From Sipunculus nudus (lineage: Eukaryota; Annelida; Sipuncula; Golfingiida; Sipunculidae), in the NCBI GenBank assembly GCA_026874595.1, contig JAPPUL010000073.1, forward strand, positions 829,973 to 893,972: DNA of 64,000 bases, written 5' to 3'. The position numbers and the translations under genes are program-made. Within the stretch, counting starts at the first letter, position 1, and each line of letters opens with the position of its first letter. The notes beneath the pieces were generated by a model. That model saw only the letters and a list, made by a program, of their open reading frames with translations. It made no database searches and was not told the DNA's origin. Positions 1 through 9,523 of the stretch are shown piece by piece.

Positions 1-244
1 ATTTATATACTATTACTTTTTTATCTTTCAAAAGTGGACTCGTAACCTTAGCGCTAATCTCAACTCCCAAAATGTAAGGAGTCCCAACTAGAGCTTTCTT
101 GCCAGCCTCACCTCCACAAAATAATACCTTGTCTATAACACACTCATCCCCTTCTTTCGTCTCGTCCCCAAGATATGGTATAGCTATTTTCGTGCCCTCT
201 TTAATTTTAAACTGTTTACCTTGAAGCTCTACTATCGCGTACAT
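1..244 (-). CDS. rplU: 50S ribosomal protein L21, 3' end beyond window
   Basis: Translating the minus strand from the ATG at 244 gives 81 codons that run off the left edge. The start MYAIVELQGKQFKIKEG and the later segments VGTPYILGVEISAKV and KKVIVYK are the typical L21 pattern: a beta-rich large-subunit protein that binds 23S rRNA near L20. L21 is usually about 100 residues, so only the basic C-terminal tail (about 20 residues) should be missing. In most bacteria rpmA (L27) follows rplU, which would lie outside this window. The gene is divergent from the DUF445 gene. The family assignment is from recognised sequence pattern; the reading frame was read directly. Confidence 0.93.
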   Translation of the reverse strand, partial: MYAIVELQGKQFKIKEGTKIAIPYLGDETKEGDECVIDKVLFCGGEAGKKALVGTPYILGVEISAKVTSPLLKDKKVIVYK

Positions 245-407
245 CTTATCTAAACCCTATATCATTAATATTATATACTAAATTAAACCCTGCAATTTTG
301 AAAGCTAAATATAATATTATCTTTCTTATTTTCAAAGCCTTTATTATAAATTATTCTATTATCCTAATAAATTATTAAATCCCTTTATAAAACACATATT
401 TTAACAA

Positions 408-459
408 CAAAAAGATTAGACAAAAAGATTAGACAAAAAGATTAGATAAAAAGATTAGA
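408..459. repeat. 13-bp tandem repeat, 4 copies, before DUF445 gene
   Basis: Four head-to-tail copies of the 13-mer caaaaagattaga (the last copy starts with t) lie at 408-459. They end immediately before the AGGAAGAGG ribosome-binding site of the downstream gene. This is one of several leaders in the window with such duplications. Confidence 0.9.
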
Positions 460-484
460 TAAAAGGAAGAGGAAAGAAACTTAT

Positions 485-2053
485 ATGAATATCTTAGAAT
501 TTGTAATACCACCTTTAGTCGGCGCTTTAATAGGGTATTTAACAAACTATATTGCAATCAAAATGCTTTTTAAACCTAATAACCCTAAATACATTGCAAG
601 ATTTAAAATACCTTTAACCCCGGGTATAATACCTAAACACAGAAACGAATTTGCTTTAAGTATTGCTGCTTTAGTCAGTAACAAGCTTCTTACCCCTAAA
701 ACTATTAAAGATAAAATAGCTTCTCCTAAATTCTTAGATACATTGACCTCTATTATACAAAGTAAAATAAAATCCCTGCTAAACTATAATATCAAAACCA
801 TTATAAGCTTAATCCCTAAAAACTTAGAACCTACTTTCAACAAAGCTCTTTCCAACATTAAACATATTCTTAAACAAAAATATAAGGCATTTTTACATAG
901 TCAAAGATTTGATGCCATTATAAGCTTACTCCTTTCTAATATAGTCGAAACTATTTCAAACAAAAAACTAAGCGACATTATATCTGATCATAACATAAAC
1001 TATTTTATAGACGACGTTTTAAACCCTTTAATCATTAAGGAATTAGACTCCCAAAATGCTAATACCTTTATTAAAGATAAAATAAAAGATATTGCAAATA
1101 GCAACAAAGAATTAAATACCGTAATCCCTGCCCCTCTAGTTAATGTATTAAAGGCTAAGATAATTCAAAACTTACCAAACATTATAAACAAAGCACAACA
1201 AACAGTTTTTGAACTAAAGTTAGATATTCAGCTATTTAACATCTTACGAGAGATGATTTTGGACTACGTTCAAAATTCAAGCGTCTTTATACAGTTTTTC
1301 TCTTCTGTACTCCTTATTGAGGACTTTATAGACGAAAGCTTACACCCGCTTGTTAGAGAGTTTATATATAAAGGATTTGACAGCTTGCGGGAAGATCAAA
1401 AACAAGCTGAGATTGCATCCAAAATAGATGAGCAGATTAATGAGATACTAAAAACGAAAATAAATGAGATAGGCTTTGATAAAGAAAGCGTTTTAAATGA
1501 CGTAACAGCCCATATTCTAAATTACATGAAAAACGAGAGTGTTTTAAAGGGACTTTCCGGCTTTATAAAATCGTCGCTTAAAAGCATTAAAGAAAACAAA
1601 ATAAATGATATACTAGGAGCAAATACCAAAGAGCTTTTTAAAGAAAAGCTTACAAATACTATAATAAATGCATTAAGAGAGGAGCACACTTTTAATATGA
1701 CAACTTTGAAAGCAAACGAAGCTATAGATAACTTTATATATCATAAAGAGATAGGACCGCTTAAAGACATTTTTAATATTGACTATGCTGCAAATAACAA
1801 AATATCTAAAACACTTGCCAATAAGCTAATAGAGCTAACAGAACAAAACCTAGAGGGTATGCTTTTACAGCTTAATATAAAGAGTTTAATAAAAGATAAA
1901 ATAAATGCCTTTCCACTTCAGCGCGTTGAGGACATAATGCTTATGATAGTAAAACGACATCTTAGGTGGATAAACATATTCGGAGCACTGCTTGGCGCAA
2001 CTATAGGAGCTTTACAAGTTATTTATATGATATTAAGAAAGATGTACGGCTAG
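485..2053 (+). CDS. DUF445 family membrane protein
   Basis: This 522-residue protein has the DUF445 layout. An N-terminal hydrophobic helix carries GALIGYLTNYIAIKMLF (residues 13-29), followed by a conserved PLTPGIIPKHRNEFA segment near 42-56. A long helical, lysine-rich middle follows, and a C-terminal membrane helix with GALLGATIGALQ (about 498-515) closes it. It is likely anchored at both ends with the middle outside or inside the membrane; the biochemical function of the family is unknown. An AGGAAGAGG ribosome-binding site sits about 10 nt before the ATG. The last five codons lie inside the first unit of an 86-bp tandem repeat shared with the convergent peptidase gene. Confidence 0.85.
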   Translation: MNILEFVIPPLVGALIGYLTNYIAIKMLFKPNNPKYIARFKIPLTPGIIPKHRNEFALSIAALVSNKLLTPKTIKDKIASPKFLDTLTSIIQSKIKSLLNYNIKTIISLIPKNLEPTFNKALSNIKHILKQKYKAFLHSQRFDAIISLLLSNIVETISNKKLSDIISDHNINYFIDDVLNPLIIKELDSQNANTFIKDKIKDIANSNKELNTVIPAPLVNVLKAKIIQNLPNIINKAQQTVFELKLDIQLFNILREMILDYVQNSSVFIQFFSSVLLIEDFIDESLHPLVREFIYKGFDSLREDQKQAEIASKIDEQINEILKTKINEIGFDKESVLNDVTAHILNYMKNESVLKGLSGFIKSSLKSIKENKINDILGANTKELFKEKLTNTIINALREEHTFNMTTLKANEAIDNFIYHKEIGPLKDIFNIDYAANNKISKTLANKLIELTEQNLEGMLLQLNIKSLIKDKINAFPLQRVEDIMLMIVKRHLRWINIFGALLGATIGALQVIYMILRKMYG

Positions 2054-2295
2054 CTAAACTAATTAAATACGAGTTATACTTACCAGTACCCGCCAACCCG
2101 ACCATGTAATCCGCGAAACTTACAAAGATGTACGGCTAGCTAAACTAATTAAATACGAGTTATACTTACCAGTACCCGCCAACCCGACCATGCAAACCAC
2201 GAAACTTACAAAGATGTACGGCTAGCTAAACTAATTAAATACGAGTTATACTTACCAGTACCCGCCAACCCGACCATGCAAACCACGAAACTTAC
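2038..2295. repeat. 86-bp tandem repeat x3 across a convergent gene junction
   Basis: Three exact-period copies lie at 2038-2123, 2124-2209 and 2210-2295. Each unit holds the last codons of the DUF445 gene, the short spacer, and the last 13 codons plus stop of the convergent M23 peptidase gene. Copy 1 differs from copies 2 and 3 at three bases near 2107-2113. In the peptidase frame these three are synonymous changes in consecutive Arg, Gly and Leu codons. The real DUF445 stop is in copy 1 and the real peptidase stop is in copy 3. Confidence 0.95.
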
Positions 2296-3442
2296 GTAAA
2301 ACGCGTTGAGGTTTATTGTTTTTTCTAATCTCAAAGTGCAAATGCGGACCAGTAGAAACACCGGTGCTGCCTACCTTGCCAATTATTTGTTTGGCGCTAA
2401 CTCTTCTACCTCTTCTCGTTAGAATTCTAGAAAGATGTCCATAATAAGTTGTAACCCCCTTCCCATGCGAGAGAATAACTAGCTTACCATAAGCACCCTT
2501 CCATCCAGCAAATATAACTTTACCAGCTCGAGCAGCACGTACAGGAGAGCCACGACGAGCCTTAATATCAAGTCCTGTATGAAGTTTATACTTTTTATAA
2601 ACTGGATGTAAACGTACTCCATAAGTCGATGAGATTACTCCACTAACAGGCCTTGCAAATATATCTTTGAGTAGTCTAAGATGACTCTCAGCAGGCAATT
2701 TAGCACCAGGTATAAAAAGACGCTCTCCCATAGTAATTGATAATTTGTTAAGGGCATTTATATAAATAATATCACTAAGGCGAACATCGTACTTTTTAGA
2801 TATCTTATCAAGGCTATCTCCTTTTTTAACAGTATGCAAAATACCTTTAATACTTGGGATAACAAGTATAGCACCAATAGATAGATAACGCATTCCCTGA
2901 ATCTTGTTAAATGAGATTAAAGTATCAATATTGCTATTAAACTTTTTGGCAATAGAAATTAAGTTATCACCTTTTTTTATGGTATAAGTTTGGAACTCCA
3001 TATTGTTGTAGTAGCCATCATACTCAACGATTAAGGAGTTTTGGTCAAGTAAGAAAGTATCCTCATCGCTGTCATTAAAATCAAGGTTCAAAAAGGCATA
3101 AAGGAAGTTTACATAATTATTATTTTTCTTGTCTTTAGACTTAGATAATTTAGTTGACAAATCTTTAATATAAGCTTCAGACGGATTATTATTATTGTGC
3201 TTCTGATTAAAGTTGCTATTTTGTTTATTATTATGCTTAGAATTGTCATTAAAAATAGTTGAATTATCCTTTGTAGCTAAGGTGTTACTTGTAGCTAAGG
3301 CGTTACTACTAAATACACTTTGCTCCTGTTTAATATTTTCATTCTTTGGACTTGAGCCCAAAGGACTAATAAGGCTTAGTACAAAAGAAAGGATAACAGA
3401 TGCTAAAACGATTATGAAAATAACTTTTTTATTTAAAACCAT
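2252..3442 (-). CDS. LysM-M23 family murein endopeptidase
   Basis: This 396-residue protein has an N-terminal membrane or signal segment (7-27) and an Asn-rich linker. Two LysM peptidoglycan-binding modules follow (152-196 starting YTIKKGD, and 203-246 starting HTVKKGD). A C-terminal M23 LytM domain (263-385) completes it. The zinc-site motifs are present: HTGLD at 288-292 and HLHFE at 367-371, with YYGH at 333-336. It probably cleaves peptide crosslinks of periplasmic murein, but substrate is inferred from the family. The C-terminal 13 residues are encoded in the third unit of the 86-bp repeat, with partial extra copies downstream of the stop. No good ribosome-binding site is obvious upstream of the ATG. 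Confidence 0.92.
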   Translation of the reverse strand: MVLNKKVIFIIVLASVILSFVLSLISPLGSSPKNENIKQEQSVFSSNALATSNTLATKDNSTIFNDNSKHNNKQNSNFNQKHNNNNPSEAYIKDLSTKLSKSKDKKNNNYVNFLYAFLNLDFNDSDEDTFLLDQNSLIVEYDGYYNNMEFQTYTIKKGDNLISIAKKFNSNIDTLISFNKIQGMRYLSIGAILVIPSIKGILHTVKKGDSLDKISKKYDVRLSDIIYINALNKLSITMGERLFIPGAKLPAESHLRLLKDIFARPVSGVISSTYGVRLHPVYKKYKLHTGLDIKARRGSPVRAARAGKVIFAGWKGAYGKLVILSHGKGVTTYYGHLSRILTRRGRRVSAKQIIGKVGSTGVSTGPHLHFEIRKNNKPQRVLRKFRGLHGRVGGYW

Positions 3443-3829
3443 AAATTATAAACCTTTACAAAAAAACGCCTTAAATTAAGTATTCAAAAAACAAAATATG
3501 AGATTAAAAACAAACTATAAAACAGTGTTTAAACTATCATACTTAAGAATCCAACAAGAGAAAGGTCGGCTCAAAGAAATAATATATAAAGCTAATAAGG
3601 GTTAAATCGACATGATAAATTGACTTTTTGAACTAAAAAGCTAAACTTATATCCACACTAAATATAGTATTTAATATTTATAATGTTACTTAGGCTTAGT
3701 TCCTAAAAACTAAAATAAAATAAAAAAAACATAACCTTATAAGCTAAAATAAAGTAGCTTTATTTTAAAAAACTACTTTAATAAACTAAATAAGATAGGG
3801 TGAAAAAATCAAGTGTATTAGGAAGCTGT
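3443..3829. other. Intergenic region with a 7-bp inverted repeat
   Basis: This AT-rich gap lies between two divergent genes. The only structure I see is AAAGTAG at 3751-3757 paired with CTACTTT at 3773-3779, just before the next gene. No convincing sigma-70 promoter pair was found by eye. Confidence 0.4.
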
Positions 3830-5530
3830 ATGTCCCACGATGATTTTGATAACATGCACAAAAGGCTTGGTGCAAATAAATTAAATGAAGAAGAACAAAA
3901 GAAGCTTCTAGAAAAATTTAAAAAGCACGGAGGGGTTATAAAAACACCGAAAAAAGGAAATATTAGGATACCGCTAAAGAGGAGCAAGTGGGATAAGGAA
4001 AGCTTTGAAAAGGCAAAAGCTTTAAAAGACAGATCAAAAATACAAAGGTCAAAAGAATCTATTAGAAGTGAGGATAAAGCTGAATGGCTAATTAAAAAAG
4101 AGCAGGGAATAAATGATTATGTAGAAATTGTAAAAGGGAAAAGACGTCCATTTTTTGAGAGATTAACATTAAACATAAACACCTACCTATCAGGACTCAC
4201 GAACCTAACAGGACGACGGTATAAAAGGGAATTCATAAAAAAACTGACGAATAATCTAGAAAATAATCTAATAAACCTTTCGATGTTATGTAAGCGAGTT
4301 AGCCAACCAGCGGATGTTGCTCTTGAAGAGTCTATACGATTAGGGTTTTCAAATGATGAATACGGATACGAGTTATTAAAGCTTGGAGAAAAAGTTTACA
4401 AGTCAGGTGATTTTGCAAATTTAAGACAGATATTATTAAATCATAAAGGAGACCTGGATAAAGATATTATAGGTGATACGTTAAGCATAATATATAAGAG
4501 GATACACCTATACAGACCCCATAGAGTATTACTTGAGAGTATCCTACAAAAGGCTTGTGCTTTATACCTAAAAAAGGAAAAGGATAAAGATTTAGAGAAA
4601 CTAAGTGAAATGCTTAAGACAATACTAAATAATATATTCAGCACCTATTTATTGATGCTACACTATTGCCATTGTAAGACAATAAATATGAATATAGAAA
4701 TAGAATCTTATGATAAGTTAAACCAAACATTAAACATACCAGAAGAAAAAACAATAGATTATATAATAAATAACACTATAATAGAACGTGAGGAACTTGC
4801 GGATGTTATGGAGACAGACAACAAAAACCTCTCAGAAGTTCTTGAAGATATTAAAGGTAACGATGATACTGATTTTGAGCTTTCGGATGAGTTAAAAGCA
4901 GGAAGGGAGTGGATAGAAAGTTTATCGTACGACAAGGCAGGTGAAGCAAATCCAAGGTCTCTAACAAATTATATAAATTCAAACGACAAATTATATAAGA
5001 TATACGTTATATTACATGAGTTTGACAAAGAGTTTTCATTTATCTTAACGTCAAATAAGATAAAATTTACAATAGACTGGGATAGCGGGCAAAGAATAGA
5101 CTATAAGCATGAATTAAATGATATATATATAGAGTTTGCGCGTGTACATGATAGTCTAAAGGAGTATGCAACTTTAGTAAAGTATATAAATGAGTTAGAA
5201 CTTGGATCAACAGGAGGGCCGCCCGACAAATTACATAAGCTTGGGCTTGAACGTATTAGCAAAAGCCAAAAGGTAAGAGAACTTGTAATGGGAGTGTCTT
5301 ATAAGTTAAGCGAGATAACAAATAACATATTAAGCCATAAGGAAAGCATTCAAGGAAAAGATGAGCGCCTTAGTTTTGATAATAGTTTAGATGGCCGAAA
5401 GAAGTTAACAAATAAAACCCCAGTTGAGGCGATAGAGCAATGTAGAAATTATATGGAATATTTAACATACCTGCTAGAATATGGGGAATTGAAAGGGAGC
5501 GGAGTAGCCTTAAAAGAGAGTTGGCAATAG
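3830..5530 (+). CDS. Conserved spirochaete-type hypothetical protein
   Basis: This soluble, highly charged protein of 566 residues has no signal peptide or membrane helix. The N-terminal block, MSHDDFDNMHKRLGANKLNE followed by a Lys/Gly-rich stretch, resembles an uncharacterised protein family I associate with spirochaetes. From memory this may be Pfam DUF5312, which I could not verify. The rest is predicted helical. I chose the ATG at 3830 because AGGAAG ends 4 nt upstream. A GTG at 3800 would add 10 residues but its only purine-rich site abuts the codon. Function unknown. The codons end mostly in A or G, as in the sucCD genes that follow. Confidence 0.7.
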   Translation: MSHDDFDNMHKRLGANKLNEEEQKKLLEKFKKHGGVIKTPKKGNIRIPLKRSKWDKESFEKAKALKDRSKIQRSKESIRSEDKAEWLIKKEQGINDYVEIVKGKRRPFFERLTLNINTYLSGLTNLTGRRYKREFIKKLTNNLENNLINLSMLCKRVSQPADVALEESIRLGFSNDEYGYELLKLGEKVYKSGDFANLRQILLNHKGDLDKDIIGDTLSIIYKRIHLYRPHRVLLESILQKACALYLKKEKDKDLEKLSEMLKTILNNIFSTYLLMLHYCHCKTINMNIEIESYDKLNQTLNIPEEKTIDYIINNTIIEREELADVMETDNKNLSEVLEDIKGNDDTDFELSDELKAGREWIESLSYDKAGEANPRSLTNYINSNDKLYKIYVILHEFDKEFSFILTSNKIKFTIDWDSGQRIDYKHELNDIYIEFARVHDSLKEYATLVKYINELELGSTGGPPDKLHKLGLERISKSQKVRELVMGVSYKLSEITNNILSHKESIQGKDERLSFDNSLDGRKKLTNKTPVEAIEQCRNYMEYLTYLLEYGELKGSGVALKESWQ

Positions 5531-5737
5531 GCTATATTGCACTAATAAAGCTCTCCATATCTGAATAACTAACTAAAACAATGTAAACCTAGAAAAAGCT
5601 GCAAATAAAGCCCTCATAAACTGAATAGAATTAAAGAATTAAAGAATTGAAAAAATATAAATAAAAGCTTGTAGATTAAAAATTAATATAGTTATATTTA
5701 GACTTTGAATTTATGGATAAATTGCGAGGGCAAGCAA

Positions 5738-6880
5738 TTGAATATACACGAATACCAAGCAAAAGAGATATTTGAAAGTTACGATATTCCAACTCCGCAT
5801 GGAGGAGTTGCAAAGAGTGCGGATGAAGTATACGAGATAGCAAAATCTATAGGCGGACCTGTAGTAGTAAAGGCGCAAGTACACGTAGGGGGACGAGGGA
5901 AAGCAGGGGGAGTAAAGCTTGCAGGGGATGCGAATGAGGCAAAAAGGTATGGTGAGCAGATATTGGGGATGGAGATAAAGGGACTTATAACAAAAGAGGT
6001 ATTGGTGGTAGAGACAGTAAAAATAGAGAAGGAGCTTTACCTTGGAGTGATATTGGATAGAGGGAGCAAGAAGCTAACGTTCATGGCAAGCGAGGCAGGG
6101 GGTATGGATATAGAGGAGGTGGCAGCAAAGGATCCGGATGCAATAACGAAAGTAAACGTAGATCCGATAATAGGGCTTAGAAGTTATCATAAGCGCCGCT
6201 TACTCTCAAATATATTAAAAGATAAAGAGCAATTAAAAGAAGGGATGAGGGTAGCAGATAGTTTGTATAAAATATTCATGGAAAAGGATTGCTCCTTGGT
6301 AGAAATAAACCCGTTTGCAATATTAAAGGATGGAAGTTTGGTAGCAGCAGATGCAAAGATAAACTTTGACGAGAACGCACTTGAGCGGCACCCAAGTTTA
6401 AAGGAGCTAATAGATTTTGATACTATTGACAAGAACGAACTAATAGCAAAAGAGTACGGGTTATCGTATGTGGCTCTTGATGGTTACGTAGGGTGCATAG
6501 TAAACGGAGCCGGGCTTGCGATGGCAACGATGGATGCAGTAAAACTATATAAAGGTGAGCCTGCAAATTTTCTTGATGTAGGAGGCAGTTCAAATCCGAT
6601 TAAAGTGGTAAAGGCGCTTGAGATAATAACGTCAAATAAGAATGTAAGGTCAATATTGCTAAACATCTTTGGCGGGATAACGCGTTGTGATGACATAGCA
6701 AATGGACTTTTGGAGGCGATGCGCCAAATAGAGATAAAGTTGCCTATAGTAGTGCGTCTGACAGGAACAAACGAGACGGAAGCACGAAAGATACTAGAAG
6801 GGACTAAACTGCACACAGCAGAGAGTATGAATGAAGCAGTTATGCTTGCGGTAAAACACGCAAATGTTGGTGTAAGCTAG
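5738..6880 (+). CDS. sucC: Succinyl-CoA synthetase beta subunit (ADP/GDP-forming)
   Basis: This 380-residue subunit provides the ATP-grasp and CoA-ligase beta portion of succinyl-CoA synthetase, which couples succinyl-CoA cleavage to nucleotide triphosphate synthesis. The start NIHEYQAKEIF, the ATP-grasp segment VVKAQVHVGGRGKAGGVK near 45-62, and the C-terminal FLDVGGSS and NIFGGITRCDDIA motifs are characteristic. Family start homology and a GAGGG site 7 nt upstream point to the TTG at 5738; an upstream TTG at 5705 would add 11 unrelated residues. E. coli SucC is 388 residues, so length is normal. The gene is followed after 58 nt by sucD, almost certainly in one operon. Confidence 0.95.
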   Translation: MNIHEYQAKEIFESYDIPTPHGGVAKSADEVYEIAKSIGGPVVVKAQVHVGGRGKAGGVKLAGDANEAKRYGEQILGMEIKGLITKEVLVVETVKIEKELYLGVILDRGSKKLTFMASEAGGMDIEEVAAKDPDAITKVNVDPIIGLRSYHKRRLLSNILKDKEQLKEGMRVADSLYKIFMEKDCSLVEINPFAILKDGSLVAADAKINFDENALERHPSLKELIDFDTIDKNELIAKEYGLSYVALDGYVGCIVNGAGLAMATMDAVKLYKGEPANFLDVGGSSNPIKVVKALEIITSNKNVRSILLNIFGGITRCDDIANGLLEAMRQIEIKLPIVVRLTGTNETEARKILEGTKLHTAESMNEAVMLAVKHANVGVS

Positions 6881-6938
6881 ACTAAAGATATATTTCAAAC
6901 AGATTTAAATATATAATAAAGTAATAGGAGTTGGTAAA

Positions 6939-7805
6939 TTGGGGATATTGATAGATTTAAATACAAAGCTAATAGTACAAGGTATAACGGGACGAGATGG
7001 GTCATTTCACACACGACAGATGTTAAATTATGGAACTAACGTGGTTGGGGGTGTAACTCCTGGGAAAGGCGGGGAGAGAGTTGAAGGGGTTTTGGTATAT
7101 GATTCTGTAGATGAGGCAGTACGTAAAACGGGAGCAAACACGTCGGTAATATATGTACCGGCAGCGTTTGCATACGAGGCAATACTTGAGGCTGTAGATG
7201 CTGGGATAAAGCTAGTAGTATGTATAACAGAAGGGATACCGGTAAACGATGCTCTTAATATGTATAACTATATACAAGGGAAAGAGGTACGAGTTATCGG
7301 GCCAAACTGTCCAGGATTGCTAACACCAGGTAAGAGCAAAGTAGGGATAATGCCGGGCCAGATAGCAAAAGAAGGAATAGTTGGGATAGTGTCAAAAAGC
7401 GGTACGTTAACTTACGAGGTGGTGTATGCAGTCACAAAGAAAGGACTTGGGCAGACGACCTGTATCGGGATAGGCGGGGATCCAATAATTGGGACAGGGT
7501 TTATAGACGTACTTGAAATGTTTAATAAAGATAAAGAGACAAAGGGCATAGCGCTAATAGGCGAGATTGGGGGGACAGATGAGGAGGAGGCGGCAGCGTA
7601 CATAAAAGAGAATATAAAAAAGCCTGTAGTATCGTTTATAGCAGGACGGACGGCGCCGGAGGGAAAACGAATGGGCCATGCCGGGGCGATAATATCAGGA
7701 GGGCTTGGGACTGCCGAGAGTAAAATAAAGGCTTTGAATGAGGCAGGAGTTGAGGTATGTGACACTCCAAGTGATATAGCGGACGTACTCTACACTAAAT
7801 TGTAA
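6939..7805 (+). CDS. sucD: Succinyl-CoA synthetase alpha subunit
   Basis: This 288-residue alpha subunit carries the CoA-binding Rossmann domain ([14 protein letters not shown] near 16-29, GVTPGKGG near 39-46) and the phosphohistidine region ([10 protein letters not shown] near 246-255). [12 protein letters not shown] is the ligase signature. The start is TTG at 6939 with TAGGAG 8 nt upstream. It pairs with SucC to form the heterodimeric or heterotetrameric enzyme. No other TCA-cycle gene is adjacent, so the role could be substrate-level phosphorylation in fermentation rather than a full cycle; that part is inference. Confidence 0.96.
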   Translation: MGILIDLNTKLIVQGITGRDGSFHTRQMLNYGTNVVGGVTPGKGGERVEGVLVYDSVDEAVRKTGANTSVIYVPAAFAYEAILEAVDAGIKLVVCITEGIPVNDALNMYNYIQGKEVRVIGPNCPGLLTPGKSKVGIMPGQIAKEGIVGIVSKSGTLTYEVVYAVTKKGLGQTTCIGIGGDPIIGTGFIDVLEMFNKDKETKGIALIGEIGGTDEEEAAAYIKENIKKPVVSFIAGRTAPEGKRMGHAGAIISGGLGTAESKIKALNEAGVEVCDTPSDIADVLYTKL

Positions 7806-7908
7806 GGAACTTATTCTTACTTATTTGCATTATTTGCTGCTTAAAAAGCTAAACAGATATTACAAACGCAATATGCCTATCCTTATAAAGTTATAAAGAG
7901 AGAATCAA

Positions 7909-7977
7909 AACAATGAAAAAAAAACAATGAAAAAAAAACAATGAAAAAGAACAATGAAAAAGAACAATGAAAAAGAA
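7909..7977. repeat. 13-14 bp tandem repeat x5 before proC
   Basis: Five copies of a caatgaaaaaaaaa-type unit start at 7911, 7925, 7939, 7952 and 7965. The first spacings are 14 bp and the later ones 13 bp. Each unit contains an ATG followed by Lys codons, so the leader holds very short overlapping reading frames that end in TGA. Confidence 0.9.
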
Positions 7978-7991
7978 GATAAGACTATTTT

Positions 7992-8852
7992 ATGATTAAG
8001 GTTGGAGTTATCGGGCTTGGGAATATGGGGGAGGCACTTATAAAGGCTTTTTTAGATAAGAGTGTTATTAAAGCTGAGGATGTATATGCTTATGACGTTA
8101 TAGAAAAGAAGTCTATAGAGATAAAAGAGCGATATGGAATAAACATATTGCCGACTGCGGAAGAAGTATACGAGAAGTCAGAGTATATAATCCTTGCGAT
8201 AAAACCTAATGACGTGCCTGAATTACTTAATACTATAAAGGATTGTAGAGAAGCTCTCCGAAATACTCCTAAGGGAGGATCCATCGATAAAACCTTAATT
8301 TCTGTTTGTGCCGGTATAAGCATTTTAGAAATAGAAAAAGTACTTACTAATCATAAGATTGCCCGAGTCATGCCTAACACGCCTTATTTAGTTTCAGAAG
8401 GAGCATGTGGAGTTTGTTTTAATGATAGCATAGATAAGTCAGACAAAAAATATATTTTAGATTTGCTAAGATGCGCTGGCATGGCATTTGAACTTTCGGA
8501 AGAGTTACTTAATGCCGTTACGGGATTATCTGCTAGTGGGCCTGCTTTTGTATTTATGTTTATAGAGGCGCTTGCGGATGGAGGGGTAAGAGCAGGGCTT
8601 TCAAGAGCGGTTGCACTATCGCTTGCTGCGCAGACTGTATATGGTTCTGCTAAATTGTATTTAGAGAGTAATAAAGCAAGCAAAAAACATCCTGGTGAGC
8701 TAAAAGATATGGTAAGTTCGCCTGGAGGAACTACTATTGAAGGCATTTCCGTACTTGAGAATGGTGGGTTTCGAGGTCTTGTAATAGAAAGTGTTTTTAG
8801 CGCCTACAAAAAAGCATGTAAGTTGTCTAATTATAATCAAGATAATATTTAG
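7992..8852 (+). CDS. proC: Pyrroline-5-carboxylate reductase
   Basis: This 286-residue enzyme reduces 1-pyrroline-5-carboxylate to proline with NAD(P)H. The Rossmann motif VIGLGNMGEAL lies at about 6-16, VMPNTP near 121-126, and the C-terminal dimer/active-site helix with SASGPAFVF and MVSSPGGTTIEGI is intact. No proA or proB is nearby. The 3' end overlaps the convergent GerMN gene by 26 nt. The leader contains five short tandem repeats, and the ribosome-binding site is weak (GAAG about 12-16 nt upstream). Confidence 0.95.
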   Translation: MIKVGVIGLGNMGEALIKAFLDKSVIKAEDVYAYDVIEKKSIEIKERYGINILPTAEEVYEKSEYIILAIKPNDVPELLNTIKDCREALRNTPKGGSIDKTLISVCAGISILEIEKVLTNHKIARVMPNTPYLVSEGACGVCFNDSIDKSDKKYILDLLRCAGMAFELSEELLNAVTGLSASGPAFVFMFIEALADGGVRAGLSRAVALSLAAQTVYGSAKLYLESNKASKKHPGELKDMVSSPGGTTIEGISVLENGGFRGLVIESVFSAYKKACKLSNYNQDNI

Positions 8853-9450
8853 TATGTCCTAATATATCAAAACGATATAAAAACTCATCACGTTCATAAG
8901 GGTATAGAAAGGAATTAAAGCCGTCTATAGTTTTTATAGGGCGAGATTCTACATATAACGATATTGCCTCAACTTCGTTTGACAGAGATTTAAAGATTGT
9001 CGCTATTATAGAGTCTATTATAAGCTTTTTATTAGTTATTTTAGAAACTTTTAGAAAGTCTCTAGAAAAGTTTATATGCAGATGCTTATCGACTAAGAAT
9101 ATAGTTTTTAACTTCGTATCAGCTGAGAGTATAGACGAATTATTATAGCTTATATTGCCAAATAAAAGAAGATTTATAATATCTTCAATCTGCTCTTTGA
9201 TACTTTTACCTTTTAAGATTACTCGTTGTTCTAAGACAAGATATTCATATTCTGGCGTTGCAAAAAAAAGGGTTACTTTCTTTTTAGTTACCTTCTTTTC
9301 ATTTGAATAGTCATTAATGTGTATATTTAAAAACATAAAGGCTAAAAAACCTATTACTATAGGCATTATATAACCAATTATACGGCTTGAGCTTAGACTA
9401 CTTGCACTTTTATTGTTTTTAAAATCGTTTTTAAATAATTCTAAAGCCAC
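8827..9450 (-). CDS. GerMN domain protein, membrane-anchored
   Basis: This 207-residue protein has one membrane helix (about 24-43, GYIMPIVIGFLAFMFLNI) and then a single GerMN-like domain (about 58-185). The domain pattern is VTLFFATPEYEYLVLEQR, a helical LLLFGN segment, KLKTIFLVDKHLHINFS and a final SLYVESRP strand. GerMN domains occur in spore germination protein GerM and in many non-sporulating bacteria; here they are likely extracytoplasmic and of unknown function. The gene lies downstream of the dehydratase-like gene on the same strand, 73 nt away, and overlaps proC at its 3' end. Confidence 0.75.
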   Translation of the reverse strand: MALELFKNDFKNNKSASSLSSSRIIGYIMPIVIGFLAFMFLNIHINDYSNEKKVTKKKVTLFFATPEYEYLVLEQRVILKGKSIKEQIEDIINLLLFGNISYNNSSILSADTKLKTIFLVDKHLHINFSRDFLKVSKITNKKLIIDSIIATIFKSLSNEVEAISLYVESRPIKTIDGFNSFLYPYERDEFLYRFDILGHTKYYLDYN

Positions 9451-9523
9451 ATCCTATTAAACACATATAAAAGAACCTGTAGCTTTAGAATTATTATCTC
9501 CTTTACTAATTCCTTTTATAGGA

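Noticed and set aside
2038-2295. CRISPR array or REP element
   Set aside because: The 86-bp units are contiguous without spacers and contain ends of the two flanking genes.
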